In this document: positions 17,463 through 25,568 of the stretch, piece after piece
Layout: every line of letters begins with the position of its first letter
How positions within the stretch are numbered: the first letter of the stretch is position 1
Assembly: GCF_024124825.1 (NCBI RefSeq)
Contig: NZ_JAMXSS010000002.1
Span: 558,001 to 622,000 of the forward strand
Source: Arthrobacter sp. H16F315
GTDB lineage: Bacteria > Actinomycetota > Actinomycetes > Actinomycetales > Micrococcaceae
Reading direction: 5' to 3'
DNA: 64,000 nt
Program-made: the position numbers and the translations under genes
Notes under the pieces: model-generated
Databases searched by the model: none
What the model saw: the letters and a program-made list of their open reading frames with translations, nothing else
Told to the model about the DNA's origin: nothing

Positions 17463-18644
17463 ATGGCCAAGGTTTTGCTCGTCCTCTACCCGGATCCCGT
17501 GAACGGCTACCCCACCTTCCCGGAAGACTACGCGCGGGACACCGTCGCGGCGTTGACCGACTACCCCAACGGCCAGACCCTCCCTACGCCCGAGGCCATC
17601 GACTTCACTCCGGGCGAGCTGCTCGGATCGGTTTCCGGCGAGCTGGGCCTGCGCAAGTATCTCGAGGCCGCCGGCCACGAACTCGTTGTCATCAGCGACA
17701 AGGACGGCACCGACTCCGACTTCGACCGCGAGCTGGTCGACGCCGACGTCATCATCTCCCAGCCTTTCTGGCCCGCATACCTGACCCCGGAGCGAATCGA
17801 TAAGGCCAAGAACCTCAAGATCGCCATCACCGCCGGCATCGGCAGCGACCACGTTGACCTCAAAGCCGCCAACGAGCACGGCATCACGGTCGCCGAGGTC
17901 ACCTACTCCAACAGCCTCGCCGTCGCTGAACACACGGTCATGCAGGTGCTGGTCCTTGTCCGCGACTTCGTGCGCCAGCACCAGATCGCGGTGGAGGGCG
18001 GCTGGAACATCGCCGACGCAGTGGAGCGCTCCTATGACCTCGAAGGCATGGACGTTGGCATCTTCGCCGCCGGCCGTATCGGCCGCGCCGTCATCGAGCG
18101 CCTGGCTCCGTTCGGTGTGCACCTGCACTACACGGACCGTTTCCGGCTGCCCGCGGAGTACGAGGAGAAGTACAACCTGGTGTTCCACGAGAACATCGAG
18201 GGCCTCGTCAAGAACATCGACGTCCTCACCGTGCATGCACCGCTTACCGATGAGACTGCAGGGCTCCTGGACGCGGAGCTGCTGTCCACCATGCGCCGCG
18301 GCGCCTACATCGTCAACCCGGCCCGCGGCGCAATCGCCGACCGCGACGCGATCGTCAACGCCCTGGAGTCCGGCCAGCTGGCCGGCTACGCCGGCGATGT
18401 GTGGGCGCCCCAGCCGGCCCCGGCCGACCACCCGTGGCGCACCATGCCGAACAACGCGATGACCACGCACACCTCCGGCACATCCCTGCCCGCGCAGGCC
18501 AAGTACGCCGCCGGCACGCGCGAGATCCTCGAGGACTTCTTCGCAGGGCGCTCCATCCGCACGGAGTACCTCATCGTCGAAGGCGGCACCTACGCCGGCA
18601 CCGGAGCGCATTCCTACGCCAAGCAGGCAGAACCGGCCCGGTAG
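17463..18644 (+). CDS. fdh: NAD-dependent formate dehydrogenase
   Basis: 393-residue D-2-hydroxyacid dehydrogenase superfamily member of the metal-free formate dehydrogenase type; it oxidises formate to CO2 and makes NADH in the cytoplasm. The formate-specific features are present: ISQPFWPAYLT, TAGIGSDHVDL, the NAD site in GIFAAGRIGR, the substrate arginine in VNPARGAIADRDA, and the glutamine/histidine pair in DVWAPQPAPADHPW and MTTHTSGTSLPAQ. Length is normal for the family. A LysR gene and an HPP membrane-protein gene follow on the same strand. Confidence 0.95.
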   Translation: MAKVLLVLYPDPVNGYPTFPEDYARDTVAALTDYPNGQTLPTPEAIDFTPGELLGSVSGELGLRKYLEAAGHELVVISDKDGTDSDFDRELVDADVIISQPFWPAYLTPERIDKAKNLKIAITAGIGSDHVDLKAANEHGITVAEVTYSNSLAVAEHTVMQVLVLVRDFVRQHQIAVEGGWNIADAVERSYDLEGMDVGIFAAGRIGRAVIERLAPFGVHLHYTDRFRLPAEYEEKYNLVFHENIEGLVKNIDVLTVHAPLTDETAGLLDAELLSTMRRGAYIVNPARGAIADRDAIVNALESGQLAGYAGDVWAPQPAPADHPWRTMPNNAMTTHTSGTSLPAQAKYAAGTREILEDFFAGRSIRTEYLIVEGGTYAGTGAHSYAKQAEPAR

Positions 18645-18762
18645 GGTCGATGCGGAGGCCGCTTGCCGCTCACCGCGGCGGACGGCACCGCGAAACCGGC
18701 GACCAGGCGCCCGGGCACCGGTAACACGGCCCCGGTCCCGGCCGCCTAACAGACGGGATGTT

Positions 18763-19677
18763 ATGCTCCTGACCCAACTTGGATACTTCGTGGCCCTGGC
18801 GCGCGAGGCGCACTTTGGGCGGGCAGCCGCGGCTTGCTTCGTCTCACCGTCAACACTCTCCGAGTCCGTGCGCAAGCTGGAGGTAGAGCTCGGTGTGCCG
18901 CTGGTGCGCCGTGGACACGCATACGAGGGGCTTACCCCCGAAGGGGAGCTCGCGCTGCCGTGGGCGCGGCGCGTCGTGGCGGACCAGGCAGCGCTGACCG
19001 GGGAGCTCTCCGCGGCCCGCGGGAAGCTCACCGGCACTGCGCGGATCGGCACGATCCCGTCCGGGATCGCTGCCGCCACGCAAGTGGTGTCTGCGCTAAC
19101 GGAGGCCCACCCACTGTTGCGCTCAACAGTGCGGACCGGCCTGAGCAGCGAAGACGTCGTGGCCCGGCTGCGCGCTTTCGAGCTGGATGCCGGGATCATT
19201 CACCCCTCGGCCGCGGACGGCCTGGACCTGGTGGCGGCGGACCTGCCGGACGCTACCAGTGTCGTGGTTGCCTCGCCGGGAATGTTCGACGAGGCGTTGG
19301 ACGCCGTGAGCGGCACGATGCTGACTTCCGTGCAGTTGGGGCTCCTGGCGCCGGGAATGCGGGCGCGCCAGCTTGCCGATGAAGCGTGGCGGGAAGCCGG
19401 CCTGGACGTGCGGCCCGCCGCTGAAGCGGACTCCATCGACGCACTGCTCGGACTCGTCGGGTCCGGGATGTGGGCCGTGGTGGTGCCCGAGTCTGCCGTG
19501 GCCACCCGGCGCAAAGACCCGTCGATTCACGTCCTGCCGCTGAGGGATCCCACCATCTCCACACCATTGTCCGTAGTGCGACTGGCCACCAAACCGGTGC
19601 CGGCGCTTATGCGCGCACTGGACGACGCCGCGCGGGCCGTGGTGGCCCGGCCGCGTCCATCTTCACCACTTTCGTAG
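18763..19677 (+). CDS. LysR family transcriptional regulator
   Basis: 304-residue LysR regulator: N-terminal helix-turn-helix (LGYFVALAREAHFGRAAAAC to SESVRKLE, residues 6-40) and a two-lobed effector domain. It starts 118 bp behind fdh, on the same strand, which is unusual for LysR proteins (normally divergent from their target). Control of fdh is likely, with formate, formaldehyde-related or amide-related signals all possible; the sequence does not decide. Confidence 0.9.
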   Translation: MLLTQLGYFVALAREAHFGRAAAACFVSPSTLSESVRKLEVELGVPLVRRGHAYEGLTPEGELALPWARRVVADQAALTGELSAARGKLTGTARIGTIPSGIAAATQVVSALTEAHPLLRSTVRTGLSSEDVVARLRAFELDAGIIHPSAADGLDLVAADLPDATSVVVASPGMFDEALDAVSGTMLTSVQLGLLAPGMRARQLADEAWREAGLDVRPAAEADSIDALLGLVGSGMWAVVVPESAVATRRKDPSIHVLPLRDPTISTPLSVVRLATKPVPALMRALDDAARAVVARPRPSSPLS

Positions 19678-19732
19678 CCGGACCGGGATTGCCGGGGCCG
19701 GTGCCCCATCGCGATCTGAAAGGTCCCCCATC

Positions 19733-20326
19733 ATGTCACCCGTCTATTCCTCACCCCAGAAAGCACAGCCGGGGACAAGGCTGTCCGACCCGCCATCCCC
19801 ATCCGCCTCGTCCCACGGAACGAGGTGGGCCCGCACCTGGGCCTCCTCCCGACGCATAATGACGCCGACGCAGCCGCGCGCGCCTTGGTCTGCGATCCTG
19901 GTGGCGGCTTTGGGCGGGGCACTGACCATCACGGTGCTATCGCTCACCGGGGACGCCGTCGGAACGCCCATTCTCATTGCGGCCTTCGGCTCGTCCTGCG
20001 TCCTGGTCTTTCTCCTGCCCGACGCCCCGCTGTCGCAACCCATCAACGTGGTCGGCGGCCACATGGTCTCGGCGCTGTGCGGCGTCGTCGCGCATGCTTT
20101 CCTTCCCACTGCGTGGTGGAGCCTGGGCCTGTCCGTCGGCGCGGCCATGGCGGCAATGGCAGCGCTGCGCATCATCCACCCGCCCGCCGGGGGCACCCCT
20201 ATCGCGATCCTGTTGGCCCACGAGGGGTGGGGCTACCTGCTCACACCAGTCCTGGCGGGTTCACTCATCCTCACGGCATGCGCCCTGCTCTACCGCGTGC
20301 TGCTCCGGGCTCGCGCCGCAAGATAG
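19733..20326 (+). CDS. HPP family integral membrane protein
   Basis: 197-residue protein with a cytoplasmic N-terminus of about 50 residues and four hydrophobic helices. It contains the family signature HPPAGGTP (about residues 150-157). HPP proteins are little studied; the plant chloroplast member is a nitrite transporter. Lying behind fdh and its regulator, it might move formate or nitrite, but that is inference from neighbourhood. Confidence 0.85.
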   Translation: MSPVYSSPQKAQPGTRLSDPPSPSASSHGTRWARTWASSRRIMTPTQPRAPWSAILVAALGGALTITVLSLTGDAVGTPILIAAFGSSCVLVFLLPDAPLSQPINVVGGHMVSALCGVVAHAFLPTAWWSLGLSVGAAMAAMAALRIIHPPAGGTPIAILLAHEGWGYLLTPVLAGSLILTACALLYRVLLRARAAR

Positions 20327-20900
20327 GCGCATCGACTGCACCGCCAACCTCGTATGCCGGCTTTCCTGCCCTGTGGCCGGTGGCGGCGTTGGGTGACCCA
20401 GGGGAGCCCGGCGTGCCCCGCCGCACACATGAGCCGGGCCCCCGCTGCGCAAGGTCCTCCAAGGCATCGGGCCCGGTCCGTCTTCATGGAAACCTCCGAG
20501 GTCCTCCAGTAAGTCCGCAATGTCCAGACATCGAGGCTCGTGGACGGCGATCCGCGAGGACAGGTTCCAGGAAACAGCGGCTGCGGCCAAGGCCCTGATG
20601 GAAGAAGCCGACGACGGACGAGCCACAGACAATGCACCTTGACGGGCCTCTCCATCATCGAGGGGCCCGTCACCATGTATCGCGTCTCGGTCTGCAAACC
20701 CGGGCGCGGCCCCTGAACCCGAAAGAGCGACCGGCCGGCCCGCCATGCTGTTGTTTCCGACGCCGATGATGCGTTTGCGCGATCCGACAAACGCGCAACG
20801 CGAGACCCGGGACCGGCGCACCTTCGCCCCTGACACGCCGGGGATTTACACACGTCTTGTCCGCTAACCCGGTAGCCCGGGGTTAGCGGCATCCGCGGCG
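20327..20900. other. Gap without a convincing gene
   Basis: About 570 bp between the HPP gene and the tRNA terminator. Two short frames exist (ending at 20513 and running 20520-20642, the latter 40 residues beginning MSRHRGSW), neither with a good ribosome-binding site. An imperfect hairpin lies at 20641-20671 (GACGGGCC paired with GGCCCGTC) and may end transcription from the left. Longer frames on both strands have unnatural composition. Confidence 0.5.
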
Positions 20901-20940
20901 TTAAAGAAGAAAAGCACCAGTTCCAAAAGAACTGATGCTT
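20901..20940 (-). terminator. Rho-independent terminator of the tRNA operon
   Basis: On the minus strand, AAGCATCAGTTC pairs with GAACTGGTGCTT across a short T-rich loop (20912-20940) and is followed by a U-rich tract (complement of 20901-20911). It sits 5 bp past the tRNA-Phe CCA end. Confidence 0.85.
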
Positions 20941-20945
20941 CCCAG

Positions 20946-21021
20946 TGGTGGCTCCGACCGGCGTCGATCCGGTGACCTTTCGATTTTCAGTCGAACGCTC
21001 TACCAACTGAGCTACAGAGCC
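20946..21021 (-). tRNA. tRNA-Phe (GAA)
   Basis: 76-nt cloverleaf with encoded CCA. The acceptor arms GGCTCTG and CGGAGCC pair, the anticodon loop is CTGAAAA with anticodon GAA at 20986-20988, and the T arm reads ACCGG-ATCGACG-CCGGT. Third tRNA of a Glu-Asp-Phe cluster. Confidence 0.97.
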
Positions 21022-21069
21022 TAGGTGACATGTCACCATGATGGCCGGAATTTCTTCTGACCATCAGAG

Positions 21070-21143
21070 CGACCCTGACGGGACTTGAACCCGCGACCTC
21101 CGCCGTGACAGGGCGGCGCGCTAACCAACTGCGCTACAGGGCC
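21070..21143 (-). tRNA. tRNA-Asp (GTC)
   Basis: 74-nt cloverleaf without encoded CCA. Acceptor arms are GGCCCTG and CAGGGTC, the anticodon loop is CTGTCAC (anticodon GTC), and the T loop contains GGTTCAAGTCC. It lies 48 bp upstream of tRNA-Phe. Confidence 0.97.
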
Positions 21144-21239
21144 TTGCTATTTTCTTGCTTCTCTGCAGTATCGCTACTGCAATTTTTCAAGGCTCTTAGC
21201 CTACCAGACTTTCCAATCCGGCCTGACCAGTTCCTTGCG

Positions 21240-21312
21240 TACCCCCAACGGGATTCGAACCCGTGCCGCCGCCGTGAAAGGGCGGTGTCCTAGGCCGCTA
21301 GACGATGGGGGC
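21240..21312 (-). tRNA. tRNA-Glu (TTC)
   Basis: 73-nt cloverleaf without encoded CCA. Acceptor arms are GCCCCCA and TGGGGGT, the anticodon loop is CTTTCAC (anticodon TTC), and the T loop contains GGTTCGAATCC. First tRNA of the cluster. Confidence 0.97.
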
Positions 21313-21459
21313 CAAGACTCAATTCGGCTCACCAGGGCAAAAATAAAGGGCCGAAGCCGTTCGTTTCTGTCCTTTCGAGTTGCTCCGAACTGGACTATAA
21401 AACTATAAGGGCAGACGCCCGGAATTTCCAAAATCTCTAACCGCCCGGCTCCGGAGTGC

Positions 21460-22098
21460 TCAGCTGCGCTGGATTGTCTCCTGCTGCGCCCGCTCGACAT
21501 CGTCGGCCGGTTCCAGCTCTCCCCTGGCCCGCAGGCCGGTGATGACGCCGCCAATATCGTCCGTCGACCGGTTCTGGCTGAGCTTTCGTTTTGCTTCCAC
21601 CCTCGTAATGACTAGTTCGACGCCGACGATTGCCCGGAGCTGGCCGGCGATGAAGCGGGCGGGCGCGTCGTCCACCGACCAGGGGTCCGCCGAGGCTGCT
21701 TCATGCAGTGCGGTCAGCCGCCGGACCAGGTCCTCCACCCAGGCGGGGTCGTCATGGATGACGAGCCGGCCGTAGACGTGCGCGGTGGTGTAGTTCCACG
21801 TTGGCACCACCCTGCCGTGTTCGGCCTTGGACGGGTACCAGGACGGGGAAATGTAGGCATCGGCCCGCTGGATGATGACCAGGGATTCGCCCAGGGCCGG
21901 CTGCAGCCACTGGTCGTTGTTGCGGGCGACGTGGCCCAGCAGCGCCCCGTGCTCACCCGCCTCCGGGTCATAGACGAACGGCAGCAGCGTCGCGAGCAGT
22001 CCACTCTCCGTTGATGTCACGAGGTTGGCCGCCCCGGGGTTCGAGAGCAGCTCCTTGATGGCAAGCCGGTCGGCGGAGAAATGCGAGGGGACGTACAT
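21460..22098 (-). CDS. PaiB-like FMN-binding negative regulator
   Basis: 212-residue member of the PaiB family (FMN-binding split-barrel fold). It begins MYVPSHFSADRL and has the family motif PTWNYTTAHVYGRL near the middle and PWSVDDAPARFIAGQLRAIVG. The ATG at 22098 has an AAGGAA site; eleven upstream codons in frame were excluded. PaiB proteins were first described as affecting protease and sporulation genes in Bacillus; biochemical role is unclear. It is 52 bp downstream of the lysE-type gene on the same strand. Confidence 0.88.
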   Translation of the reverse strand: MYVPSHFSADRLAIKELLSNPGAANLVTSTESGLLATLLPFVYDPEAGEHGALLGHVARNNDQWLQPALGESLVIIQRADAYISPSWYPSKAEHGRVVPTWNYTTAHVYGRLVIHDDPAWVEDLVRRLTALHEAASADPWSVDDAPARFIAGQLRAIVGVELVITRVEAKRKLSQNRSTDDIGGVITGLRARGELEPADDVERAQQETIQRS

Positions 22099-22150
22099 GG
22101 GGAATTCCTTGGGGTGTTGAGCGATGTGCAATGCGGAACGGCTGACAGCT

Positions 22151-22753
22151 TCAGACTACGAGCATGACAGCCAGGGTGACCATGACCAGGGCGATGCCGC
22201 CGTCGAGCACGCGCCAACTGCCGGGCCGGGCGAACACCGGCGCGAGGAACCGGGCACCGGCGCCGAGAGCGGCAAACCACACGATGCTGCCCAGCCCGGC
22301 CCCGGCAGCAAACCACCACCGCCCGTCCGGTCCGTGGGTGCCGGCCAGGGACCCCAGCAGCAGGACGGTGTCCAGGTAGACGTGGGGGTTGAGCCAGGTC
22401 AGGGCGAGGCAGGTTCCCAGCGCGGCCGCCCAGGTTCCCTTCTGCCCGGCCCCAGGCAGGGATGCCCGCGTTCCGCGGATGGCCCGCATGGCAGCCATCG
22501 CCCCGTACGCCAGGAGGAAGGCGGCACCCGCCCAGCGCACGACCTCGAGGACCGCGGGCGCCCGCTCGATGACCACGCCCACCCCTGCCACACCCAGAAT
22601 GATCAGCACGAGGTCGGACAGGGCACAGACGGCAACAACCAGCACGACGTGCGAGCGCTGGACGCCCTGCCGGAGCACAAAGGCGTTCTGGGCACCGATG
22701 GCGACGATGAGGGACAGTCCGCTGGCGAGGCCCGAAAGGAGGGAGAGGATCAT
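22151..22753 (-). CDS. lysE: LysE/ArgO family amino-acid exporter
   Basis: 200-residue membrane exporter of the LysE superfamily with six hydrophobic segments. The signature IVAIGAQNAFVLRQGVQRSH near the N-terminus is typical of LysE/ArgO. It probably exports lysine or arginine. ATG 22753 (MILSLLSG) begins directly at the first helix; a GTG at 22774 is an alternative start. A divergent LysR regulator of the LysG/ArgP type starts 69 bp away, the classical arrangement for this exporter. Confidence 0.92.
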   Translation of the reverse strand: MILSLLSGLASGLSLIVAIGAQNAFVLRQGVQRSHVVLVVAVCALSDLVLIILGVAGVGVVIERAPAVLEVVRWAGAAFLLAYGAMAAMRAIRGTRASLPGAGQKGTWAAALGTCLALTWLNPHVYLDTVLLLGSLAGTHGPDGRWWFAAGAGLGSIVWFAALGAGARFLAPVFARPGSWRVLDGGIALVMVTLAVMLVV

Positions 22754-22798
22754 GGGTTCCACGCTAGAGGGCACCGGAACATGAATCCAGGTAATAAT

Positions 22799-22816
22799 TG
22801 TTGGCCAACATAAGAT
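22799..22816. promoter_or_regulatory. lysE-lysG operator palindrome and leaderless -10 box
   Basis: A perfect 12-bp palindrome TGTTGGCCAACA (22799-22810) occupies the gap between the divergent genes and is directly followed by TAAGAT (22811-22816). TAAGAT fits TANNNT and ends 6 nt before the lysG ATG at 22823, which has no ribosome-binding site, so lysG is probably leaderless. The palindrome just upstream of the -10 box is a likely LysG binding site. Confidence 0.65.
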
Positions 22817-22822
22817 GAGCTA

Positions 22823-23704
22823 ATGATTGATATCCATCCCGACCAGGCCCGGACCCTGGCCGCCATTGTGGCCCACGGAAGCTTCGAGGCCGCCGCCAGC
22901 CACCTGCGCGTCACGGCGTCGGCGGTGAGCCAGCGCGTCCGCGCCCTCGAAGTGGCCGTCGGCCGGCCGGTGCTGAAACGGACCCGCCCCGTGGAACTCA
23001 CGTCCTCCGGCCACGCGGTGGTGCGCTTCGCCCGGCAGCTGGACATGCTCTCCGCCGATCTGGCCGAAGAGCTGCAGCCCGGCGCGCAGCCCGCCAGCGT
23101 CCGGCTGACCCTCGTCATCAACAGCGATTCCCTGCACACCTGGGCGCTGCCCGGGCTGGCGGCCGTGGCGGACAGGGTCCAGCTGGAGATTCTGCGCGAG
23201 GACCAGGACTACTCCCTGGAGCTCCTCCGCAGCGGTGCCGCGTCCGCGGCCATCACCACCACGGCCAAGGCGACGCCAGGCTGTTCCTCCCGGCGGCTGG
23301 GTGTCATGCGCTACCTGCCGGTCTGCACGCCGGACTTCGCCGCCCGGTGGTTTCCCGCCGGGGCAACGCCGGAAACGCTCGCGGCCGCCCCCGTCATCAT
23401 GTTCGACCGCAAGGACGACCTGCAGGACCGGTACCTGCGGGACGTGGGCACCGTGGGACTCCAGCCGCCGCGGCACTTCGTCCCGGCCGCCCATGAGTTC
23501 GGCGAAGCCATCCGTTGGGGGATGGGCTGGGGGCTGCTCCCCGAAATCGAGGTCTCGGCGGAGCTGAAGCGCCGTACGCTCGTGCCTTTGGACCCTGCAG
23601 CACATGTGGATGTGCCCCTCCACTGGCAGCAGTGGCGGCACGGATCGACCGCGCTCGACGAGGTCGCTGCGGCCATTTACGCCGCCGCCCGCCCCCTGCG
23701 GTGA
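22823..23704 (+). CDS. lysG: LysR regulator of the LysG/ArgP type
   Basis: 293-residue LysR protein closest in pattern to LysG/ArgP/IciA: DQARTLAAIVAHGSFEAAAS then LRVTASAVSQRVRALE in the helix-turn-helix, followed by RPVLKRTRPVELTSSG. The effector domain includes LVINSDSLHTWALPGL, typical of ArgP/LysG. It should activate the divergent lysE when lysine or arginine accumulates. Confidence 0.92.
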   Translation: MIDIHPDQARTLAAIVAHGSFEAAASHLRVTASAVSQRVRALEVAVGRPVLKRTRPVELTSSGHAVVRFARQLDMLSADLAEELQPGAQPASVRLTLVINSDSLHTWALPGLAAVADRVQLEILREDQDYSLELLRSGAASAAITTTAKATPGCSSRRLGVMRYLPVCTPDFAARWFPAGATPETLAAAPVIMFDRKDDLQDRYLRDVGTVGLQPPRHFVPAAHEFGEAIRWGMGWGLLPEIEVSAELKRRTLVPLDPAAHVDVPLHWQQWRHGSTALDEVAAAIYAAARPLR

Positions 23705-23798
23705 GCCGCGCCGGCAGCCAGGTCCCGGCCGGCCGCAACTGCCGGGGACTCGGCTGGACGTGGCCGATTTCCGCCAGTCCCGAAGACCCTGGACGCAC

Positions 23799-23813
23799 TA
23801 GATTGGCTGTATG
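23799..23813 (+). promoter_or_regulatory. Candidate leaderless promoter of the DMT exporter
   Basis: TAGATT at 23799-23804 ends 6 nt before the ATG at 23811, the spacing of a leaderless actinobacterial promoter. No ribosome-binding site precedes the ATG. Confidence 0.55.
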
Positions 23814-24801
23814 GCAACAACAGCCCAGACAGGCTCCCCCAACCGGACAGCGCGCCCACGGACGGCACCGACAGCGTGCCGCCGAACACTCCCGCAGCCC
23901 AGCCCTTGAAGCGCGCCCCCGAACCGGGACAGATCAGCCGGCTCGGCATTGCCGCCGTCATCGTCACAGTGGTTCTGTGGGCCTCGGCCTTTGTGGGCAT
24001 TCGAGCCGTGGGGCCCAGCTTCTCCCCGGTTCCCTGACCCTCGGCCGGCTGGCGATTGCCGCCGTCGTTCTTGGCCTTGTGGTGTTGCCGCGCCTGCTGA
24101 AAAACAGCAAGCTCCCCCGGGGACGCGAATGGTGGCCGATCCTGGCCTACGGCATCATGTGGTTCGGCGGCTACAACGTCGCACTGAACGCCGCAGAACA
24201 TCTCCTCGACGCCGGCACGGCGGCCCTGCTGATCAACGTCAACCCGATTATGGTCGCCATCATGGCTGGGGTGATCCTCAAGGAAGGCTTCCCGCGCTGG
24301 CTGATTATCGGCAGCCTCGTTGCGTTTGGCGGGGTTGCCGTGATCGCGCTCGGCTCCGGTCAGCGGTCGCCGGCGGACGTCACCGGGGTGCTGCTCTGCC
24401 TGCTGGCCGCTGCCCTGGCCGCGGTCAGTGTGATCGTGCAGAAGCCCGTGCTGCGGAAGATTCCCGCTGCCCAGGCCACCTGGTTCGGAATCATGGTCGG
24501 CGCCGTCTGCTGCCTGCCCTTCAGTGGACAACTGTTTGCCGAACTGCAGGCCGCCCCGCTGCCGGCCACCCTGGGACTCGTTTACCTCGGCGTATTCCCC
24601 ACCGCGATTGCCTTCACCACCTGGGCCTACGCACTCTCGATGATCGATGCCGGCCGGCTCGCCGCCACCACCTATCTGGTGCCCGGCACCACGATCCTCA
24701 TTTCCTGGCTGGTGCTCGGCGAGATCCCTACCGTCTGGGGTCTGGTGGGCGGTGCCATCTGCCTCGTGGGGGTTGGGCTGACCCGGCGCAGGTCCCGCTG
24801 A
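23811..24801 (+). pseudogene. EamA/DMT family exporter, frame broken twice
   Basis: Ten-helix drug/metabolite transporter of the EamA (RhaT/RarD) type, probably exporting amino acids or metabolites. Three frames must be joined. From ATG 23811 (MATTAQTGS), adding one C to the run at 23836-23840 opens PQPDSAPTDGTDSVPPN through ISRLGIAAVIVTVVLWASAF. Adding one C to the run at 24024-24027 then joins FVGIRAVGPSFSPGSLTLGR to the long final frame with the two EamA repeats (GIMWFGGYNVALNAAEHLL; VYLGVFPTAIAFTTWAYAL). Corrected length is about 330 residues, normal for a DMT protein. Both breaks are lost bases in C runs. Confidence 0.85.
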
Positions 24802-24809
24802 TTCGGCGC

Positions 24810-24825
24810 TAGGGTTTCAGCTATG
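24810..24825 (+). promoter_or_regulatory. Candidate leaderless promoter of the metallopeptidase gene
   Basis: TAGGGT at 24810-24815 ends 7 nt before the ATG at 24823; the ATG lacks a ribosome-binding site. Same pattern as at 6561, 22811 and 23799. Confidence 0.45.
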
Positions 24826-25284
24826 CCAGCTTCCCTGCCGCCAGGCCTGCCAATCATCCCGGACCGACCGGACGGGCCGGACGACGGCGGAGACGGCACC
24901 GGCCACACCCGCGCACCGTTCCCGATGTCCGAGTCGGACTTCGAAGCCGCGGTGAGTGATGCCCTGGACCACATCCCGGCTGAACTCGCCAAGACCATGA
25001 ACAATGTGGCCATCTTCATCGAGGACGACTACATCCCCCAGCCCGGCGAGGACCCGGACACCGTGCTGCTGGGCTTATACGAGGGCGTGCCGCTGACCGA
25101 ACGGGACTCGTGGTGGGACGCCGGCTCGCTGCCGGACCGCATCACGATTTACCGCGCGCCGATCCTGGAGATCTGCGAATCCCGCGAGGACGTGATCGAG
25201 GAAGTGACTGTGACGGTGGTCCACGAGATCGCGCACCACTTCGGCATCAGCGACAAGCGCCTGCACGAACTCGGCTGGGGCTAG
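24823..25284 (+). CDS. Small zincin-type metallopeptidase
   Basis: 153-residue protein of the actinobacterial small metallopeptidase family (Zincin-like, DUF1025 type). The active-site motif is HEIAHHFGISD: H134 and H138 as zinc ligands and E135 as catalyst. An acidic, Pro/Gly-rich N-terminus (residues 1-33) precedes the domain, which includes VAIFIEDDYIPQPG. There is no signal peptide, so it acts inside the cell; substrate unknown. Confidence 0.88.
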   Translation: MPASLPPGLPIIPDRPDGPDDGGDGTGHTRAPFPMSESDFEAAVSDALDHIPAELAKTMNNVAIFIEDDYIPQPGEDPDTVLLGLYEGVPLTERDSWWDAGSLPDRITIYRAPILEICESREDVIEEVTVTVVHEIAHHFGISDKRLHELGWG

Positions 25285-25406
25285 CCCGGCAGTCACCGGC
25301 GCACGGCCACAGCCGCGCCCTCCCTTGCCCTTGCCGGGCCCGGGCCCGGGAGGACCGTCGCGGGACAGCGCTGTGCGCCCATTGTGGCGACACACCCGGC
25401 ACAATG

Positions 25407-25481
25407 ACAACAAATGACATTGTTGTTGTTTATGTTATTGATGTGACCATTGTTGCCAAAGTGGCAATTGGCACGTAGCCT
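25407..25481 (+). promoter_or_regulatory. AT-rich promoter region of the NlpC/P60 gene
   Basis: Inside the 284-bp gap 25285-25568 lies a strikingly AT-rich block with two inverted repeats: ACAACAA paired with TTGTTGT (25407-25426) and TTGCCA-AAG-TGGCAA (25453-25467). TTGCCA (25453-25458) followed after 17 bp by TAGCCT (25476-25481) makes a plausible -35/-10 pair, so the second palindrome would overlap the -35 box as an operator. Confidence 0.5.
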
Positions 25482-25568
25482 CGACCGTGCTGGGGATCAG
25501 CCGCGGGTTTTCATCTGCCGGAAACCCGGCCCGCCCGCTCCAGCCCGACACTGCAACGAGGTTGACCC

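Noticed and set aside
17436..19199. 587-codon open frame antisense to fdh and the LysR gene
   Set aside because: It is the complement of well-conserved formate dehydrogenase and LysR coding sequence and matches no protein pattern; long antisense frames are common in GC-rich DNA.
19825..20598. 257-codon frame overlapping the HPP gene
   Set aside because: Composition is His/Arg/Gly-rich and it runs in the +2 frame of the HPP gene without a family match.
20641..20671. Terminator behind the 40-residue frame at 20520-20642
   Set aside because: The hairpin is imperfect and no U-tract follows on either strand; reported only as part of the gap description.
25285..25568. c-di-AMP (ydaO) riboswitch before the NlpC/P60 gene
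   Set aside because: Such riboswitches do precede cell-wall hydrolases in actinobacteria, but I could not find the conserved core sequence; the gap shows only small inverted repeats and a promoter-like pair.
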